The notes under the pieces: generated by a model
The model's input: only the letters and a program-made list of their open reading frames with translations
What the model was told of the DNA's origin: nothing
Databases searched by the model: none
Program-made: the position numbers and the translations under genes
Part shown: positions 19,371 to 30,352 of the stretch, piece by piece
Layout: each line of letters opens with the position of its first letter
Position numbering within the stretch: the first letter of the stretch is position 1
Origin: Anaerolineales bacterium HSG24
Lineage (GTDB): Bacteria; Chloroflexota; Anaerolineae; 4572-78; J111
Direction of reading: 5' to 3'
Length of the DNA stretch: 64,000 nucleotides
NCBI GenBank assembly: GCA_030377895.1
Contig: JAUCGB010000001.1
Span: 1-64,000 of the forward strand

Positions 19371-22300
19371 TCACAACTGCCGTTCAATCAGGGCCATAAT
19401 CGCATGGGCATCAAATTCTCGAGTCAACTTGATGACCTGCTCGGTGAAAGGACGATATGTGTCATCAGTTTCAATCAGTTTATGAGCCTGTTTACGAACG
19501 CGGCCTAAACTACCACGTTTAGCCAATGCATGGAGAGTCTTTAGCTCCTCAGGGGGTGGGAAGATCATTTCAGCCTCGTCAGGCACATCAGTTTGATGGC
19601 TAACAGGTTCATCATCTTGATCATGGATCCATTGTAGATTTAGGTATTGTCCTAACAGGGCCAACAGTTTATCAATGGTAATTGGTTTGGGTAAAAAATT
19701 ATCGCCAATCACCCAACCATGTTCGCGTTGGATATCAAAAATGCTGGCACTGCTGACTAGAATCGGTATGTCTGCCACAGTGCGAATCTGACGCGCCTGT
19801 TTGATAAACTCAAAGCCATCCATCACTGGCATCACCAAATCGGTAATCACCAAATCGGGCTGATGGGTGCGAATCTGTTCGAGAGCGACCAAACCGTTTT
19901 GAGCCTCCAGTAGCTCAAAGCCTAACGATTCAAGAATCGTAACCAAAATGGCTCGGTTATCCGCTTTATCATCAACAAGTAATATCGTTTTAGGTGATCC
20001 TTCGTACCCCGACACATTCTTAGGAGTTATGGGGATATCAGTCATTTTGAGGTCAACGAGGGGCAAGTTTACTTCGAACCAAAATAGGCTTCCCTCATTC
20101 GGCACACTTTTAACTTGAATCTCGCCCCCCATGATCGAGACCATCTGCCGACTAATGGTCAGCCCCAAACCAACCCCTTCGGCCTGTTGCTGAAATTCGC
20201 CGCCCTTCTCAAACGGTAAGAATAGTTGACTAATCTCTTTGGCAGTCATGCCCACGCCGGTGTCTTCAACCTCAAACCGAATTTGGCAATGGGACGTGGG
20301 CAGGCCAGTGGCAATCACCCGAAAATCAACTTGCCCCTGAGTGGTAAATTTAACGGCATTACTCAACAGGTTGATGAGTATCTGACGCAAGCGAGCCTCA
20401 TCGACCTCTACGGAAGGAGGCAGTGGGTTGGGAGTCTCGTAATTAAAGGTTAAACCCTTTTGTTGCACCCGAGTGGTGACAATCCCGACCACACCATCCA
20501 AAAAATTTGGTAAATCGACAGACGTGGGGTACAGGGCTAAGGCGGTAGTCTCTATTTTTGAGATGTCCAGAATATCATTAATCAGAGTCAACAGGTGGAC
20601 TCCGCTTTGGTGGATAATATCCAAATCACCATTTTGGCGTTGGGTGAAATTTTTATTACGCTTCAAAATTTGGGTATACCCAAGAATGCCATTAAGTGGG
20701 GTGCGTAGTTCGTGGCTCATGTTGGCTAAAAATTCGCTTTTAGCTTGATTGGCGATTTCGGAGGCTTCTCTGGCTTGGGCCGCTTCGCGATAGAGATTTG
20801 CGTTTTGAATGGCTACCGCGACCTGTGAGGCCAAGGTCATCTGGATTTGAATATCTGTCTCATAGAAATGGTTAGTTTCACTGGCCTGAACATCTAAAAC
20901 TCCGATGAGCGTCTCGCCGACAACCATAGGCACGGCCAATTCAGAACGGGTATCATGCAATAAGGGGTTGGGTAGCCAATTTTGGGAGACTTGTACATCG
21001 TTATCGGTTATCCCTTGTTGGGCGCGGGCCGCTCTAGCCACAATAGACTGCTCATGATCAAGCGGAATTTTCCACCCTTTTTTTACCATTTTTTGCCCGA
21101 TTTCTCCCGCTCCGGCGGTTAGTACCAACAAGTTCTCTGTCTCATCAAGTAGGTAGATATGAACATGGCAGAGGTCGAAACTGCTTTTGGTTAAGATAAC
21201 CACGGATTGCAACAGTTCATTGATATCAAGTAGTGTTGAGATGGCTCGGCTAACCTGAGCGACGGTATCCAACTCCTTAGCCTGTTTAGCCAATGCCTCC
21301 TCGGCCCGATAACTCTCGGTTACATCCCAGAACATGCCTTGTAGTCCAATCATTTCCCCTTCAACATTCCATACCGGAGATTTAATTACTTGAACATACA
21401 TCGTAGCGCCTTCTTGACGTATTTCTACGGCATCAAATATCTGCCCTGTCTCCATTACCCAACGATCATCATCAGTATGTTTATCGGCTAACTCTTTTGG
21501 GTAGAAATCATAAGCTGTTTTACCGTAACATTCATCCGCGGTTATACCTAACGTGTTCAAGTACACTTTATTCCCAAAAACAACTCTTCCTTGAACATCA
21601 ATGCGGTAGACATTTTGGGGTAGGGCGTTCATAAATGAGAAATAGAGCGCTTCACTATTTCGTAACGCCTTTTCTGTTTCGCGCCGCTCCTCAATCTCTT
21701 TTTGCAACTCATCAGTTTGTTGCTGTAAATCTTGTAGTATCTGTTGTTGAATTTTGTTACTTTCGAGTTGGTCTTGCAGAAGTTGGGGCAGTCGCCTGAG
21801 CATGTCGAAGGCGGTTTCAGACACATTATCGGCTGAAATCAGTTTGGTTTTGATGAGTAGCTCGGGGGGGATGGGTTCTTGACGGAGAATCTTCAACACG
21901 GTGTCGATGGTCAGTTTGCCGACCAAGTTAGGTGATTGGTCGATGGTAGCATCCAGATGTCCGTTATAAATAGCGACACAGGCTTCTGGTATACCACCAA
22001 AACCAACCATGATGATGTCATCAACGCGCCCCATGCTGACCAAAGTATCAACCGCGCCGAGGGCCATCAGGTCATTGACGGCATAAACGGCCTGTACGTC
22101 AGGATAAGTACTCAATACGTCGGCCATAATCTGTGCCCCAGATTCTTGTACCCAGTCGCCTTGGTCTTCGTAGACGATGTTGCAGTTAGGATAGGCTTTC
22201 AGCGCGTTCCTAAATCCGGTGACACGAGGCAAGGGAACAGGTAGGTCAATAATTACGACTTTACCTTTTCCGTCCAAATGTTGGGCGATATATTCTGCCG

Positions 22301-22676
22301 CCAAAACGCCACCTTGATAGTTATCCGTGCCGATAGTACAGTCGAGCGGAGCGCGGTCAATTTTGGTATTGGTGGCAACCACTGGAATACCGGCCATGGT
22401 CGTAGCCTCGACGGCTCGGGCCAAATTATGGCTCGTACCATCAACAGGGCCAATCAGCACTGCATCGACCTGTTTGTCGATAAAACGTTGCATGGCCCGC
22501 ATCTGATCGGTTACAGTTTCGGCTGGGGCTAAGACAAGTTCCACACCGAGTTCAATCGCTCGTTCTTGGGTGGCTTGTAGATGGATGGCCCAATAAGTCT
22601 GTTTTAAGTCAAAAAAGGTAAAACCGAGACGTATATTCTTTTTTTCGTAGTTGTCCGTTATAGTCCTTGGTTTCAT
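19371..22676 (-). CDS. Hybrid histidine kinase with sugar-binding-protein-like sensor (PBP-PAS-GAF-HK-REC)
   Basis: 1101 aa. Residues about 14-300 are a periplasmic-binding-protein fold (Peripla_BP_4/LacI-like; motifs [11 protein letters not shown] and [13 protein letters not shown]). There is no signal peptide or membrane segment, so this sensor should be cytoplasmic. A coiled coil (300-345), PAS (345-465) and GAF (475-645) follow, then HisKA ([10 protein letters not shown]) and HATPase_c (DTGVG, GVGLGL). A receiver with the acceptor Asp in [12 protein letters not shown] comes near residue 950. The 60-residue tail is shared with the kinase at 7505. It is a complete intramolecular relay. GGAGAGG lies 3 nt before the ATG. 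The ligand may be a sugar or similar small solute, judged from the fold only. Confidence 0.92.
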   Translation of the reverse strand: MKPRTITDNYEKKNIRLGFTFFDLKQTYWAIHLQATQERAIELGVELVLAPAETVTDQMRAMQRFIDKQVDAVLIGPVDGTSHNLARAVEATTMAGIPVVATNTKIDRAPLDCTIGTDNYQGGVLAAEYIAQHLDGKGKVVIIDLPVPLPRVTGFRNALKAYPNCNIVYEDQGDWVQESGAQIMADVLSTYPDVQAVYAVNDLMALGAVDTLVSMGRVDDIIMVGFGGIPEACVAIYNGHLDATIDQSPNLVGKLTIDTVLKILRQEPIPPELLIKTKLISADNVSETAFDMLRRLPQLLQDQLESNKIQQQILQDLQQQTDELQKEIEERRETEKALRNSEALYFSFMNALPQNVYRIDVQGRVVFGNKVYLNTLGITADECYGKTAYDFYPKELADKHTDDDRWVMETGQIFDAVEIRQEGATMYVQVIKSPVWNVEGEMIGLQGMFWDVTESYRAEEALAKQAKELDTVAQVSRAISTLLDINELLQSVVILTKSSFDLCHVHIYLLDETENLLVLTAGAGEIGQKMVKKGWKIPLDHEQSIVARAARAQQGITDNDVQVSQNWLPNPLLHDTRSELAVPMVVGETLIGVLDVQASETNHFYETDIQIQMTLASQVAVAIQNANLYREAAQAREASEIANQAKSEFLANMSHELRTPLNGILGYTQILKRNKNFTQRQNGDLDIIHQSGVHLLTLINDILDISKIETTALALYPTSVDLPNFLDGVVGIVTTRVQQKGLTFNYETPNPLPPSVEVDEARLRQILINLLSNAVKFTTQGQVDFRVIATGLPTSHCQIRFEVEDTGVGMTAKEISQLFLPFEKGGEFQQQAEGVGLGLTISRQMVSIMGGEIQVKSVPNEGSLFWFEVNLPLVDLKMTDIPITPKNVSGYEGSPKTILLVDDKADNRAILVTILESLGFELLEAQNGLVALEQIRTHQPDLVITDLVMPVMDGFEFIKQARQIRTVADIPILVSSASIFDIQREHGWVIGDNFLPKPITIDKLLALLGQYLNLQWIHDQDDEPVSHQTDVPDEAEMIFPPPEELKTLHALAKRGSLGRVRKQAHKLIETDDTYRPFTEQVIKLTREFDAHAIMALIERQL

Positions 22677-22753
22677 AAACCTCTCCGTGAAACGTGATGC
22701 GTATCATCGTTGAGCCATAGAGTCATTGAATCGCTAAATCGCCGAATCATAAT

Positions 22754-22937
22754 CTTAGTACCCGACAGAAAACTTAGTCTGAATTAATTAACACAGAGTT
22801 TCACAGAGGAACACAGAGTTTCACAGAGAAAAAGCGAATTATTTTTCCTTTGTATTACTCTGTGAAACTCTGTGCATCTCCGTGTTCCTCTGTGTTACTG
22901 TTTTAGCCTTTCCTAAACTACTTTGTCGGGTAGCAAG
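22754..22937. mobile_element. MITE-like element, family B (copy B2)
   Basis: The ends are inverted: CTTAGTACCCGACA and TGTCGGGTAGCAAG. A 9-bp direct repeat, AATCATAAT, flanks it at 22745-22753 and 22938-22946, as expected of a transposition target duplication. The interior is the CACAGAG/CTCTGTG palindrome. The element abuts the 3' end of the cheB gene, and the right duplication overlaps its stop. Confidence 0.85.
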
Positions 22938-22939
22938 AA

Positions 22940-23509
22940 TCATAATAAGTTATTTAGAAAAGAGGCGATACTGGTTAAGGGTAATATTTTGTCAATAGCC
23001 CCGCTGTTTATAGCAGATTGTGGCATAGTACTTGCCTCTGCCGTATTAGGTTCTTGGGCGATAGTCAATCCGCCATGTGCTTTAATTCGTCGTAAGCCTG
23101 CGGTACCATCATTATTCGCGCCAGTCAAAATAACTCCTATCAGATGGGCTTGGTAGGCATCGGACGCGGTTTCAAACAAAACATCAATCGAAGGACGAGC
23201 ATAACATATTTTAGGGTCAATCGACAAGGACAATGTTTTGTCTTGCTCAACCAAGAGATGGTAGTTGGGCGGCGCAATATAAGCGATACCAGATTGAAGG
23301 GAGTCCTTATCATCAGCCTCTTTTGTTTGAAAAATGCCTGCCTCATCCCAATATTGCGTCAGAAACAGATTTAGCACAGGTAGCCGGTGCTGAACAATCA
23401 TGATGGGGATGGTAAAGCGAGTTGACAGCCCCGATAGGAGGGAGGCGATAGCGTTGATGCCTCCCGCAGACGCGCCAATAACTAGGGCTTGATATGACTT
23501 ATCTCTCAA
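22940..23509 (-). CDS. cheB: CheB-type protein-glutamate methylesterase domain
   Basis: About 189 aa, the catalytic domain alone with no receiver. The nucleophile Ser is in GASAGG near the N-terminus, His in VQHR and Asp in GANNDGTAG, so the triad is present. CheB removes methyl groups from receptor glutamates. An ATG at 23563 exists, but it would overlap cheR by 65 nt. A TTG at 23509 sits five bases after GAGGT, gives the usual domain length and overlaps the cheR stop by 11 nt, consistent with translational coupling. No chemoreceptor, CheA or CheW is nearby, so the pair may act on a kinase sensor and not on motility. Without a receiver its activity must be controlled by other means. Confidence 0.85.
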   Translation of the reverse strand: MRDKSYQALVIGASAGGINAIASLLSGLSTRFTIPIMIVQHRLPVLNLFLTQYWDEAGIFQTKEADDKDSLQSGIAYIAPPNYHLLVEQDKTLSLSIDPKICYARPSIDVLFETASDAYQAHLIGVILTGANNDGTAGLRRIKAHGGLTIAQEPNTAEASTMPQSAINSGAIDKILPLTSIASFLNNLL

Positions 23510-24344
23510 GACGACCTCTATCGTTCTTATGTTGATAAATTCGTTCTTTCCGAGCCACTTCAATGAAAGAATTTCGTACTCCAGAAAAATCTAGGGTCTC
23601 TTTGCTTCCTAAACATAAAAACCCGTTGTAACATAAACTGTCTCGAAATATCGACAATACCCGATTCTGCAAGTCTCGGTTAAAGTAGATGAGAACATTA
23701 CGACACAACACGAGGTGCATTTCACTAAATACACCGTCTGTGGCTAAATTATGGTTGGCAAAGGTGATATTTTTTTGCAGGGCGGCATCAAAAATAACAG
23801 CATCGTATTGGGCATGGTAATAATCAGACAAGGAGAATTTACCACCCGATTTTTGATAATTTGTGCTGTAATCTTTCATCCGCTCTAGTGGGTAGATGCG
23901 GTCTTTAGCTTTTTGTAAGGCTCGATCATTAAAGTCGGTGGCGTAGATGTGCGCTCGGTCATATAGATTGCTCTCTTTGAGCAAGATAGCCAAGGAGTAG
24001 ACCTCTTCACCAGTGGCACATCCAGCATGCCAGATATTAATAAAAGGATAGGTTTTAAGAAAGGGGAAAACTTCCTTTTGTAAAGTATCATAAAACCATG
24101 GGTCTCGAAACATTTCGGTTACAGTGACAGAAACACAAAACAAAAAAGATTTGAAGGACTTTTCGTCGTATAAAAGACTAGGAATCAAGGCTGAAATTGC
24201 ATCATGGTTGGTTTTACTAAGATAGTGCAGAACGCGGCGTTTTATTGAGGCTTGACTATACTGTCTAAAGTCATAGCCATACCGATGATATAATGCCTCC
24301 AAAAGTAATTTTATCTCAAGTTGTTCAGTTTCCACAGTATTCAT
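23499..24344 (-). CDS. cheR: CheR-type protein-glutamate O-methyltransferase
   Basis: 281 aa. The N-terminal helical CheR domain is followed by the SAM-dependent methyltransferase domain, with motif I HAGCATGEE, the ATDFND acidic loop and LCRNVLIYF. It methylates glutamates on chemoreceptors or related sensors using SAM. The start at 24344 is chosen because AAGGA lies seven bases upstream; the longer ORF (24407) adds a poorly conserved extension. Upstream by 190 bp is the membrane kinase at 24535, and the gap is filled with repeats. It is translationally coupled to cheB. Confidence 0.9.
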   Translation of the reverse strand: MNTVETEQLEIKLLLEALYHRYGYDFRQYSQASIKRRVLHYLSKTNHDAISALIPSLLYDEKSFKSFLFCVSVTVTEMFRDPWFYDTLQKEVFPFLKTYPFINIWHAGCATGEEVYSLAILLKESNLYDRAHIYATDFNDRALQKAKDRIYPLERMKDYSTNYQKSGGKFSLSDYYHAQYDAVIFDAALQKNITFANHNLATDGVFSEMHLVLCRNVLIYFNRDLQNRVLSIFRDSLCYNGFLCLGSKETLDFSGVRNSFIEVARKERIYQHKNDRGRLER

Positions 24345-24420
24345 GCTGTCATCCTTAGAATTGAGAAGTTTACTACGTAACATAATTAGACACGGATTTT
24401 TTTGCAATCATTCAGCTACC

Positions 24421-24519
24421 GGAAATCCGGAGTGCAAGGCTTGGCTTGCCTTGCATGCAAAGCAAGCACTCCTCTCACTACATCTGCACCACCTTGTTCC
24501 CAATCTGGAGATTGGGAAC
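24421..24519. repeat. Family A variant remnant and adjacent hairpin
   Basis: 24421-24493 resembles the reverse complement of the family A variant at 57190 (core GAGTGCAAG...CTTGCACTC) and keeps only one terminal repeat (CACTACATCTGCACC). It is followed at 24496-24519 by a perfect hairpin, GTTCCCAATCTG / AGATTGGGAAC, related to the one at 32050. On the minus strand these lie between the membrane kinase and cheR. Confidence 0.6.
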
Positions 24520-24534
24520 GAGTGGGGTGAACGG

Positions 24535-26886
24535 TTATCCAACATTTTTGACATTGGGGACGGTAAACCAGAACTCAGCACCAGCCCCTTCTTCGCTGAC
24601 CAGACCAATATCACCACCATGCATTTCGACCAGTTGTTTACTAATCGCCAATCCTAGCCCAGTGCCGCCATATTCGCGAGTTTTGGTCATGTCAGCTTGC
24701 TTAAAACTTTGGAATATAACATCCTGTTTTTCTTTTGAAATACCAATTCCGGTATCAATAATCCTAAACTTGATAAAAGTCTCGTCATGATCATCTTGAC
24801 CGACAATAATTTTTACTTCACCCTGCTTGGTAAATTTAATGGCATTGCTGATGATGTTAATCAAAGTCTGTTTCAAACGTAATCTATCGGCGTAAATATG
24901 GCGCAAGTTTGGAGCAACATCAAGAGATAGGTCAATTTGTTTGCCTCTAACCAATGATTGAGCAATCGAGAAGACATCGGTTATAGTCTCGGCAACGGCT
25001 AAGGGGCGAGGGAATATCTCCATCAATCCGGCTTCGATTCGAGAGATGTCCAAAATATCGTTCAAAATCGTGAGCAACATCTCACCATTGCTCCGAATCA
25101 GCTTAAGGTCATTATGTGCCAACTCCGGCAGTTCGCCGTCAATGCCTTCGAGCAAAATTTCCGTAAAACCCAAAATGGCGTTTAGAGGTGTTCGCAATTC
25201 ATGGCTCATGCTGGTTAAAAAGTCGGTTTTTAGCTGGTCTAGGGCTTGAAGTTGCTGGATTGTGGCTTGTTTTTCGGCCAGTAAAATCGCGTTGTCAATG
25301 GCGATGGCGGTTTGGTCGGCAATTGTTTGCACCATCGACACATCTTCTTGAGTAAACCTGTTTACCCGCTCACTTTGAATGGCCAGCACCCCTAAAACTC
25401 GCTCGTTGATGTGTAAAGGCATGGCTAGTTCCGATTTGGTGTTGGGGAGTAACGGATTAGGGATAAAATTGGCATCATTGGCGATATTATTGCATAAATA
25501 ATGGCGATTTGTTTCGGCGACTTGCCCCTCAATCCCCTGCCCAGCAATACGCTGATACCGTTGCTGTTTTAAGGTTTGCCCTATCTCACCCGACCCGGCG
25601 GCCAATTCTAAATCGCCACTGGTTTCATTGAGCAGATAGACATGGGCATGGTAGAAACCAAAACTGGTTTTAACTTGGTTGACCAGTTCTATCAACAGTT
25701 TATCCAAATCGAGAATAGCGTTCAATTGCCCACTTAACTGGGCTATGACTGCTAATCGTTGGGTACGATCAGAGACCATATCCTCCAGATGGTGCCGATA
25801 TTCCCGTAGAGCCTCGGTTCGTTGTGCGACTCGTTGCTCCAAGCCACTGACCAACCGTTGATTGGCGATAATAGGTGTAATTAAGACCGGCAATGTCTGA
25901 TAGATTGCCATTTCATGTTCGGTGAAATGATGATTCGTATGCCAATTAAAAACCAATAATCCTAGCCAATGCCGTCCTTGCACCAAGGGGATAACAACCT
26001 GAGTCAGCACTTTGTCTTTGAGCAGTGCGGCTTGTTGGGTGGGTTGTAACTGATTGTTGGTCGCCACATCAGTCAATAACAATGGCTGTTTAGAATCAGT
26101 CATCCATAACTCGGCTAACGGAAAGTCGGCCAAGAGTTGACGAGTTTGAATTGGGAAGGGGGTGGTTGGTGAATTTTGCCAACTAGCCACTGACTCAATC
26201 CCAACAGGATGCCCATATTTATCTAAATCGAAATAGAGCAAGGCCACATTAACCACTTTTTTTTGCAATTTTGGTTGAATCAGAATCTGGAGTAGCTCTT
26301 GTTCAGAAGAAACCGTTAACAAATCTTGGCTCAATTTGAATAAAATATCGCTTAATTTACGAACCTGCCGTTGTTCATGGATAAGCGTGTAGGCCACTAA
26401 AGCAATGGCAAAATAGCCCAAGGCAATGGTCAGACTGTCGCTAATTTTCTCCTCAGCAATAAAGGCCATGATGCTGACGACGATGACCACGATAAACATG
26501 GCTTGATGCCCCAAAAACAGTCCAGATAAAAGAACCGAAATCGTTAAACTAACATACTGCTCCGAGCCAATATCGCTTAAATCAAAGGTTGGGGTTAAGC
26601 TGATGATACCCACCACCATCACCATAAAGACACCGGCCAACTGAATATATCCCAACCGAACTAATCCATAGCCGAACAAACAGGCTAATGGTGCGATTAT
26701 AACCGCAATTTCGGACAAAATGGCAAGGGCAAATAAGAGGTTAACCAGTGAAATGACTAGCGAGGCAATGAACAAGCCAAAGGTCATCACACTAAGACGG
26801 TATACTTTACGGGCCAAGATAGGGTCATCGGTCTGATAAATTAAGAACTTATCGGCGAAGGATTGCCAAATCGTTTTCAACGTCAT
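24535..26886 (-). CDS. Membrane GAF-GAF histidine kinase
   Basis: 783 aa. Hydrophobic segments between residues about 32 and 170 give roughly six membrane helices, an integral sensor module that I cannot assign to a named MASE family. A degenerate GAF domain (185-345), a coiled coil (345-385), a second GAF (385-535), HisKA with H562 in SHELRTP and HATPase_c with DTGIG and GGTGLGL follow. There is no receiver. The GAF-HisKA half is very close to that of the kinase at 193, so the two are paralogs with different membrane modules. AGGAG lies 11 nt before the ATG. With cheR and cheB downstream on the same strand it may form a signalling operon. Confidence 0.9.
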   Translation of the reverse strand: MTLKTIWQSFADKFLIYQTDDPILARKVYRLSVMTFGLFIASLVISLVNLLFALAILSEIAVIIAPLACLFGYGLVRLGYIQLAGVFMVMVVGIISLTPTFDLSDIGSEQYVSLTISVLLSGLFLGHQAMFIVVIVVSIMAFIAEEKISDSLTIALGYFAIALVAYTLIHEQRQVRKLSDILFKLSQDLLTVSSEQELLQILIQPKLQKKVVNVALLYFDLDKYGHPVGIESVASWQNSPTTPFPIQTRQLLADFPLAELWMTDSKQPLLLTDVATNNQLQPTQQAALLKDKVLTQVVIPLVQGRHWLGLLVFNWHTNHHFTEHEMAIYQTLPVLITPIIANQRLVSGLEQRVAQRTEALREYRHHLEDMVSDRTQRLAVIAQLSGQLNAILDLDKLLIELVNQVKTSFGFYHAHVYLLNETSGDLELAAGSGEIGQTLKQQRYQRIAGQGIEGQVAETNRHYLCNNIANDANFIPNPLLPNTKSELAMPLHINERVLGVLAIQSERVNRFTQEDVSMVQTIADQTAIAIDNAILLAEKQATIQQLQALDQLKTDFLTSMSHELRTPLNAILGFTEILLEGIDGELPELAHNDLKLIRSNGEMLLTILNDILDISRIEAGLMEIFPRPLAVAETITDVFSIAQSLVRGKQIDLSLDVAPNLRHIYADRLRLKQTLINIISNAIKFTKQGEVKIIVGQDDHDETFIKFRIIDTGIGISKEKQDVIFQSFKQADMTKTREYGGTGLGLAISKQLVEMHGGDIGLVSEEGAGAEFWFTVPNVKNVG

Positions 26887-27248
26887 GGCTATCTGAACTC
26901 CTATTAGGTGAGAACTATGGTTTCCCCTTCGTTGACGTAAATAGAGTACTTATTATTGTACACGGTTTTCGTTAGTTAAGGGTAGTATTTTTGGGATGAT
27001 TTTCAAAACGGTAAATGGCGTGCAAATCTTGGTTTGCTGGCAAAGCGAGCTTTGCACGCCGTCTCATTTACCCATTTGGTCGTCAAAATTCATTAGAAGG
27101 TCGTCCACATGTAGCCATATTTATGAATTAGACTAAAATAGAGGTTGGGGAAGACAGGAGCATTTCATTATTTCATTAACACATATAGACAACCGAAACT
27201 TGTCACTCCAAATATACCACAATTCGGCCTAAAGGTATAACCTAGCTT
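26887..27248. other. Divergent intergenic region
   Basis: 362 bp between the minus-strand kinase and the plus-strand transporter. It contains nested inverted repeats at 27010-27072 (outer GGTAAATG / CATTTACC, inner CGTGCAAA / TTTGCACG). I see no convincing promoter pair for either gene. Confidence 0.5.
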
Positions 27249-28151
27249 ATGGAACTGCTACTTATCTTTATCAATGTTGTTACCCCTGTCTTTACCCTAG
27301 TCATCATCGGCTATCTAGCTGGAAATCGGCTAGAGTTGGACGCTCGTACTCTATCCAGAAGTGCCTACTACCTGTTCATACCAGCCTTTACCTTTAATGT
27401 GATTAGCACCGCCGACATAGATTTGAGCCTCGCCGTCCAAATCACTCTGTATATCATCACCGTCCATATCGCCTGCTCTCTATTGGCTTTTAGCGTCGCC
27501 AAACTGTTGCACCGTTCGGCAGAGGTGGCCGCGGCATACATAATGGTGGCTTCTTTTGGCAACGTCGGCAATTTTGGCCTCTCCATCATCGAGTTTGGGT
27601 TGGGTGAGACCGCGCTCGTACCTGCCACAGTTTCCTTTTTAGCCATCTCGCTCAGCGCGTTTGTGATATGCGTAGGCGCGGCCAGTAGCGTGCGTGGGAG
27701 TGGCCTTATGGCGGTTGTGGCGGTGTTAAAAACGCCAGCCCTCCTCTCGGTCATCCCTGCCGCCTTCTTTTTGGCAACCCCGTTTTCGGTGCCGATGTCG
27801 CTTGTCCGCATAACCAGTTTGTTAGGCCAAGCCATGATTCCGGTGATGTTGGTGACTTTAGGTGTACAACTCTCCAATATCAAACAGCCCCGCATTAGTT
27901 CTGATGTGATGGTGGCTAGTGCAATCCGGTTGATTGCTGGGCCAGTCCTAGCGATTATGTTAGCCGCCCTATTCGGAGTCACTGGCCTAGAGCGCTCGGT
28001 GGGGATTCTACAAGCCGGTATGCCCGCCGCAGTGCTGACCTCTATCATCGCCATTGAGTACGACATTGTACCCGACCTCGTGACCACGATTACCTTATTT
28101 TCTACCATTGCCAGTTTGTTTAGTCTGACGATTTTGCTATCATATCTGTAG
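27249..28151 (+). CDS. AEC (auxin efflux carrier) family transporter
   Basis: 300 aa with about ten hydrophobic helices in two halves, the usual size for the family. Family features include an N-terminal NVVTPVFTLVIIGYLAG and a central NVGNFGLSI stretch. AEC proteins are secondary transporters of small organic acids or malonate-like anions; the substrate is not readable. No strong Shine-Dalgarno precedes the ATG. A long antisense ORF (27368-28261) is only a shadow of the same codons. The gene stands alone, with a 236-bp repeat behind it. Confidence 0.88.
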   Translation: MELLLIFINVVTPVFTLVIIGYLAGNRLELDARTLSRSAYYLFIPAFTFNVISTADIDLSLAVQITLYIITVHIACSLLAFSVAKLLHRSAEVAAAYIMVASFGNVGNFGLSIIEFGLGETALVPATVSFLAISLSAFVICVGAASSVRGSGLMAVVAVLKTPALLSVIPAAFFLATPFSVPMSLVRITSLLGQAMIPVMLVTLGVQLSNIKQPRISSDVMVASAIRLIAGPVLAIMLAALFGVTGLERSVGILQAGMPAAVLTSIIAIEYDIVPDLVTTITLFSTIASLFSLTILLSYL

Positions 28152-28209
28152 GGCAGTTCCAGTTTTGGCTCTATGGGATATTCCGTGCAAAACGAATCCT
28201 GATTTATTA

Positions 28210-28446
28210 AGGAATGAGTCCTAAATAAGTTGCGCGTTTGGCAATCGTAGGGGCTAGGCAAGGCGGTGTAGCGTTGGTTTGAAATCAGAACTCCAATCCG
28301 CCTTGCCTCGCCCTGAATCCACGGAATGACGGGCGAGGCAGGGGCGGAGAGAACATGGATGTACGTTCCAAAATCAGACCGCCCTGCCTAGCCCCTACCA
28401 TAATCTCCGACGCAAACGTGCAAGTTATTAAAATCCCGTTCCTAAA
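28210..28446. mobile_element. 236-bp repeat, family F (copy F1)
   Basis: The ends are AGGAATGAGTCCTAAATAAG and, inverted, GTTCCTAA. The interior holds inverted GTAGGGGCTAGGCAAGGCGG / CCGCCCTGCCTAGCCCCTAC. It is nearly identical to 43673-43908 over its whole length. One-ended relatives (TTAAATAAGTTGCGC plus a GCCTTCGACAA tract) occur at 28440, 47880, 58170 and 63935. No coding capacity was seen. Confidence 0.8.
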
Positions 28447-28562
28447 TAAGTTGCGCGTTTCGACATCGCCTTCGACAAACTCAGGCTACGTAGCGCCGCC
28501 TGAGCGTTCGACTGTCGGAGGTGACTCATTCGCGTCAACTACTCTATGCGCCCCTCCCAACT

Positions 28563-28590
28563 TTGTATTTTAGGCGATGTATCTTATAAT
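28563..28590 (+). promoter_or_regulatory. Candidate sigma-70 promoter for glnS
   Basis: TTGTAT, a 16-bp spacer, then a perfect TATAAT at 28585-28590, about 76 bp before the glnS start. Transcription would start near 28597. The -35 is only partly consensus. Confidence 0.5.
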
Positions 28591-28666
28591 ACGGTGTCTC
28601 CCCAAACTATTTGAGGAGAAGTACCCGTGACAATTTTAATTTCTATTCTAAATTTGGAGGTCTACC

Positions 28667-30352
28667 ATGACCACACCTGACACAGACGTTGCATCTAATT
28701 TTATTACCAAAATTATTGAAGAGGACATGGCCAACAATCGTTACGAAGGCCGAGTCCATACTCGTTTCCCGCCAGAGCCGAATGGGTATCTGCATATTGG
28801 GCATGCCAAGTCAATCTGCTTGAACTTTGGCTTGGCCGAGCAGTTCGATGGGATATACAACCTCCGTTTTGATGATACCAATCCCAGCAAAGAAGAGGTT
28901 GAGTATGTGGAGTCGATTCAAGACAATATTCGCTGGCTTGGTTTCGATTGGGAAGACCGGCTCTATTATGCCTCAGATTATTTTGAGCAGTTGTACGAGT
29001 TCGCGCTCAAACTGATTAAAGACGGTTACGCCTACGTTGATAGTCTCAGCGCCGAGGAGATGCGAGCGTATCGAGGCACATTAACTGAGCCGGGAAAAGA
29101 GAGTCCAGACCGCAATCGCTCAGTTGAGGAGAATCTCGACCTCTTCGCCCGCATGCGAGCCGGAGAGTTTAAGGATGGCGAATACGTTCTGCGAGCCAAA
29201 ATCGACATGACTGCGGGCAATTTGAACATGCGCGACCCCGTCATGTACCGTATTCTGCATGCCGAGCATCACCGCACAGGTGATGCATGGTGCATCTATC
29301 CTATGTACGATTTTACGCATGGGCAATCCGATTCGATTGAACGCATCACTCACTCGATTTGCACCTTAGAGTTTGCAGACCATCGTCAGTTGTATGACTG
29401 GTTTATCGAAAAATTGGACATTTACGCCCCACAACAAATCGAGTTTGCTCGCCTGAATCTAACCTACATGCTGATGAGTAAACGGAAACTCTTGCGCTTG
29501 GTTGAAGAAAAACATGTCAGCGGTTGGGACGATCCTCGCATGCCGACCTTATCGGGTCTGCGTCGCCGAGGCTACACCCCGCAGTCGATTCTAGATTTTG
29601 CCGAGCGAGTGGGCGTGGCTAAAGCGAACAGTCGCATCGACATCGCCCTGCTCGAACACCATGTGCGGCAAGATTTGAACAAACGGGCCTCACGGGTTAT
29701 GGTGGTCTTAAATCCGCTCAAGGTAGTCATCACCAACTATCCAGAGGATAAGGTCGAATATGCCGACGCGGTCAACAATCAAGAGGATTTAAGCCAAGGG
29801 ACGCGCAAAGTTCCCTTCTCGAAAACACTCTATGTTGAGCGGGATGACTTCCAAGAACAGCCTCATAAGAAGTTCTTCCGACTATCACCGGGCCGCGAAG
29901 TCCGGCTGATGCACGCCTACTACATCACCTGCAACGAGGTGATTAAGGATGAGGCGGGCAACGTGACCGAACTCCATTGCACCTACGACCCCGAAACATG
30001 GGGCGGCTCATCACCCGATAATCGTCGGATAAAAGGGACGCTCCATTGGGTCTCGGCGAACCATGCCATTGAGGCCGAAGTACGCTTGTACGACCATCTT
30101 TTCAAAACTGAAAACCCTAACGCGGTGGAAGAGGGACAAGACTTTACCGTCAACCTGAATCCCAACTCATTAGCGGTTTTGAACCAATGTAAAATCGAGC
30201 CAAGTCTGGCCGAGGCCAAACTTGGGGATAACGTCCAATTTTTGCGAAAAGGGTATTTTACTTTAGATAAAGATAGCACATCTGACAAAATCGTCTTTAA
30301 TCGCACCGTTTCCCTGCGCAACACATGGACAAAAGTTAAGAAAAAACGGTAA
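28667..30352 (+). CDS. glnS: Glutaminyl-tRNA synthetase
   Basis: 561 aa, the usual length for bacterial GlnRS. It charges tRNA-Gln with glutamine in the cytoplasm. The class I signature HIGH is at residues 43-46 within [15 protein letters not shown]. The KMSKS loop appears as LMSKRKL near residue 270. The C-terminal beta-barrel anticodon-binding region is complete. GGAGG lies seven bases before the ATG. GlnRS (rather than Glu-AdT alone) is known from only some bacterial lineages and has a history of horizontal transfer from eukaryotes. Flanked by repeats, it is probably monocistronic. Confidence 0.97.
   Translation: MTTPDTDVASNFITKIIEEDMANNRYEGRVHTRFPPEPNGYLHIGHAKSICLNFGLAEQFDGIYNLRFDDTNPSKEEVEYVESIQDNIRWLGFDWEDRLYYASDYFEQLYEFALKLIKDGYAYVDSLSAEEMRAYRGTLTEPGKESPDRNRSVEENLDLFARMRAGEFKDGEYVLRAKIDMTAGNLNMRDPVMYRILHAEHHRTGDAWCIYPMYDFTHGQSDSIERITHSICTLEFADHRQLYDWFIEKLDIYAPQQIEFARLNLTYMLMSKRKLLRLVEEKHVSGWDDPRMPTLSGLRRRGYTPQSILDFAERVGVAKANSRIDIALLEHHVRQDLNKRASRVMVVLNPLKVVITNYPEDKVEYADAVNNQEDLSQGTRKVPFSKTLYVERDDFQEQPHKKFFRLSPGREVRLMHAYYITCNEVIKDEAGNVTELHCTYDPETWGGSSPDNRRIKGTLHWVSANHAIEAEVRLYDHLFKTENPNAVEEGQDFTVNLNPNSLAVLNQCKIEPSLAEAKLGDNVQFLRKGYFTLDKDSTSDKIVFNRTVSLRNTWTKVKKKR

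Noticed and set aside
27368..28261. 297-codon minus-strand ORF opposite the AEC transporter
   Set aside because: Shadow of the transporter codons; low-complexity composition and no Shine-Dalgarno.
28355..28573. 72-codon plus-strand ORF
   Set aside because: Lies within family F repeat DNA that is duplicated elsewhere.
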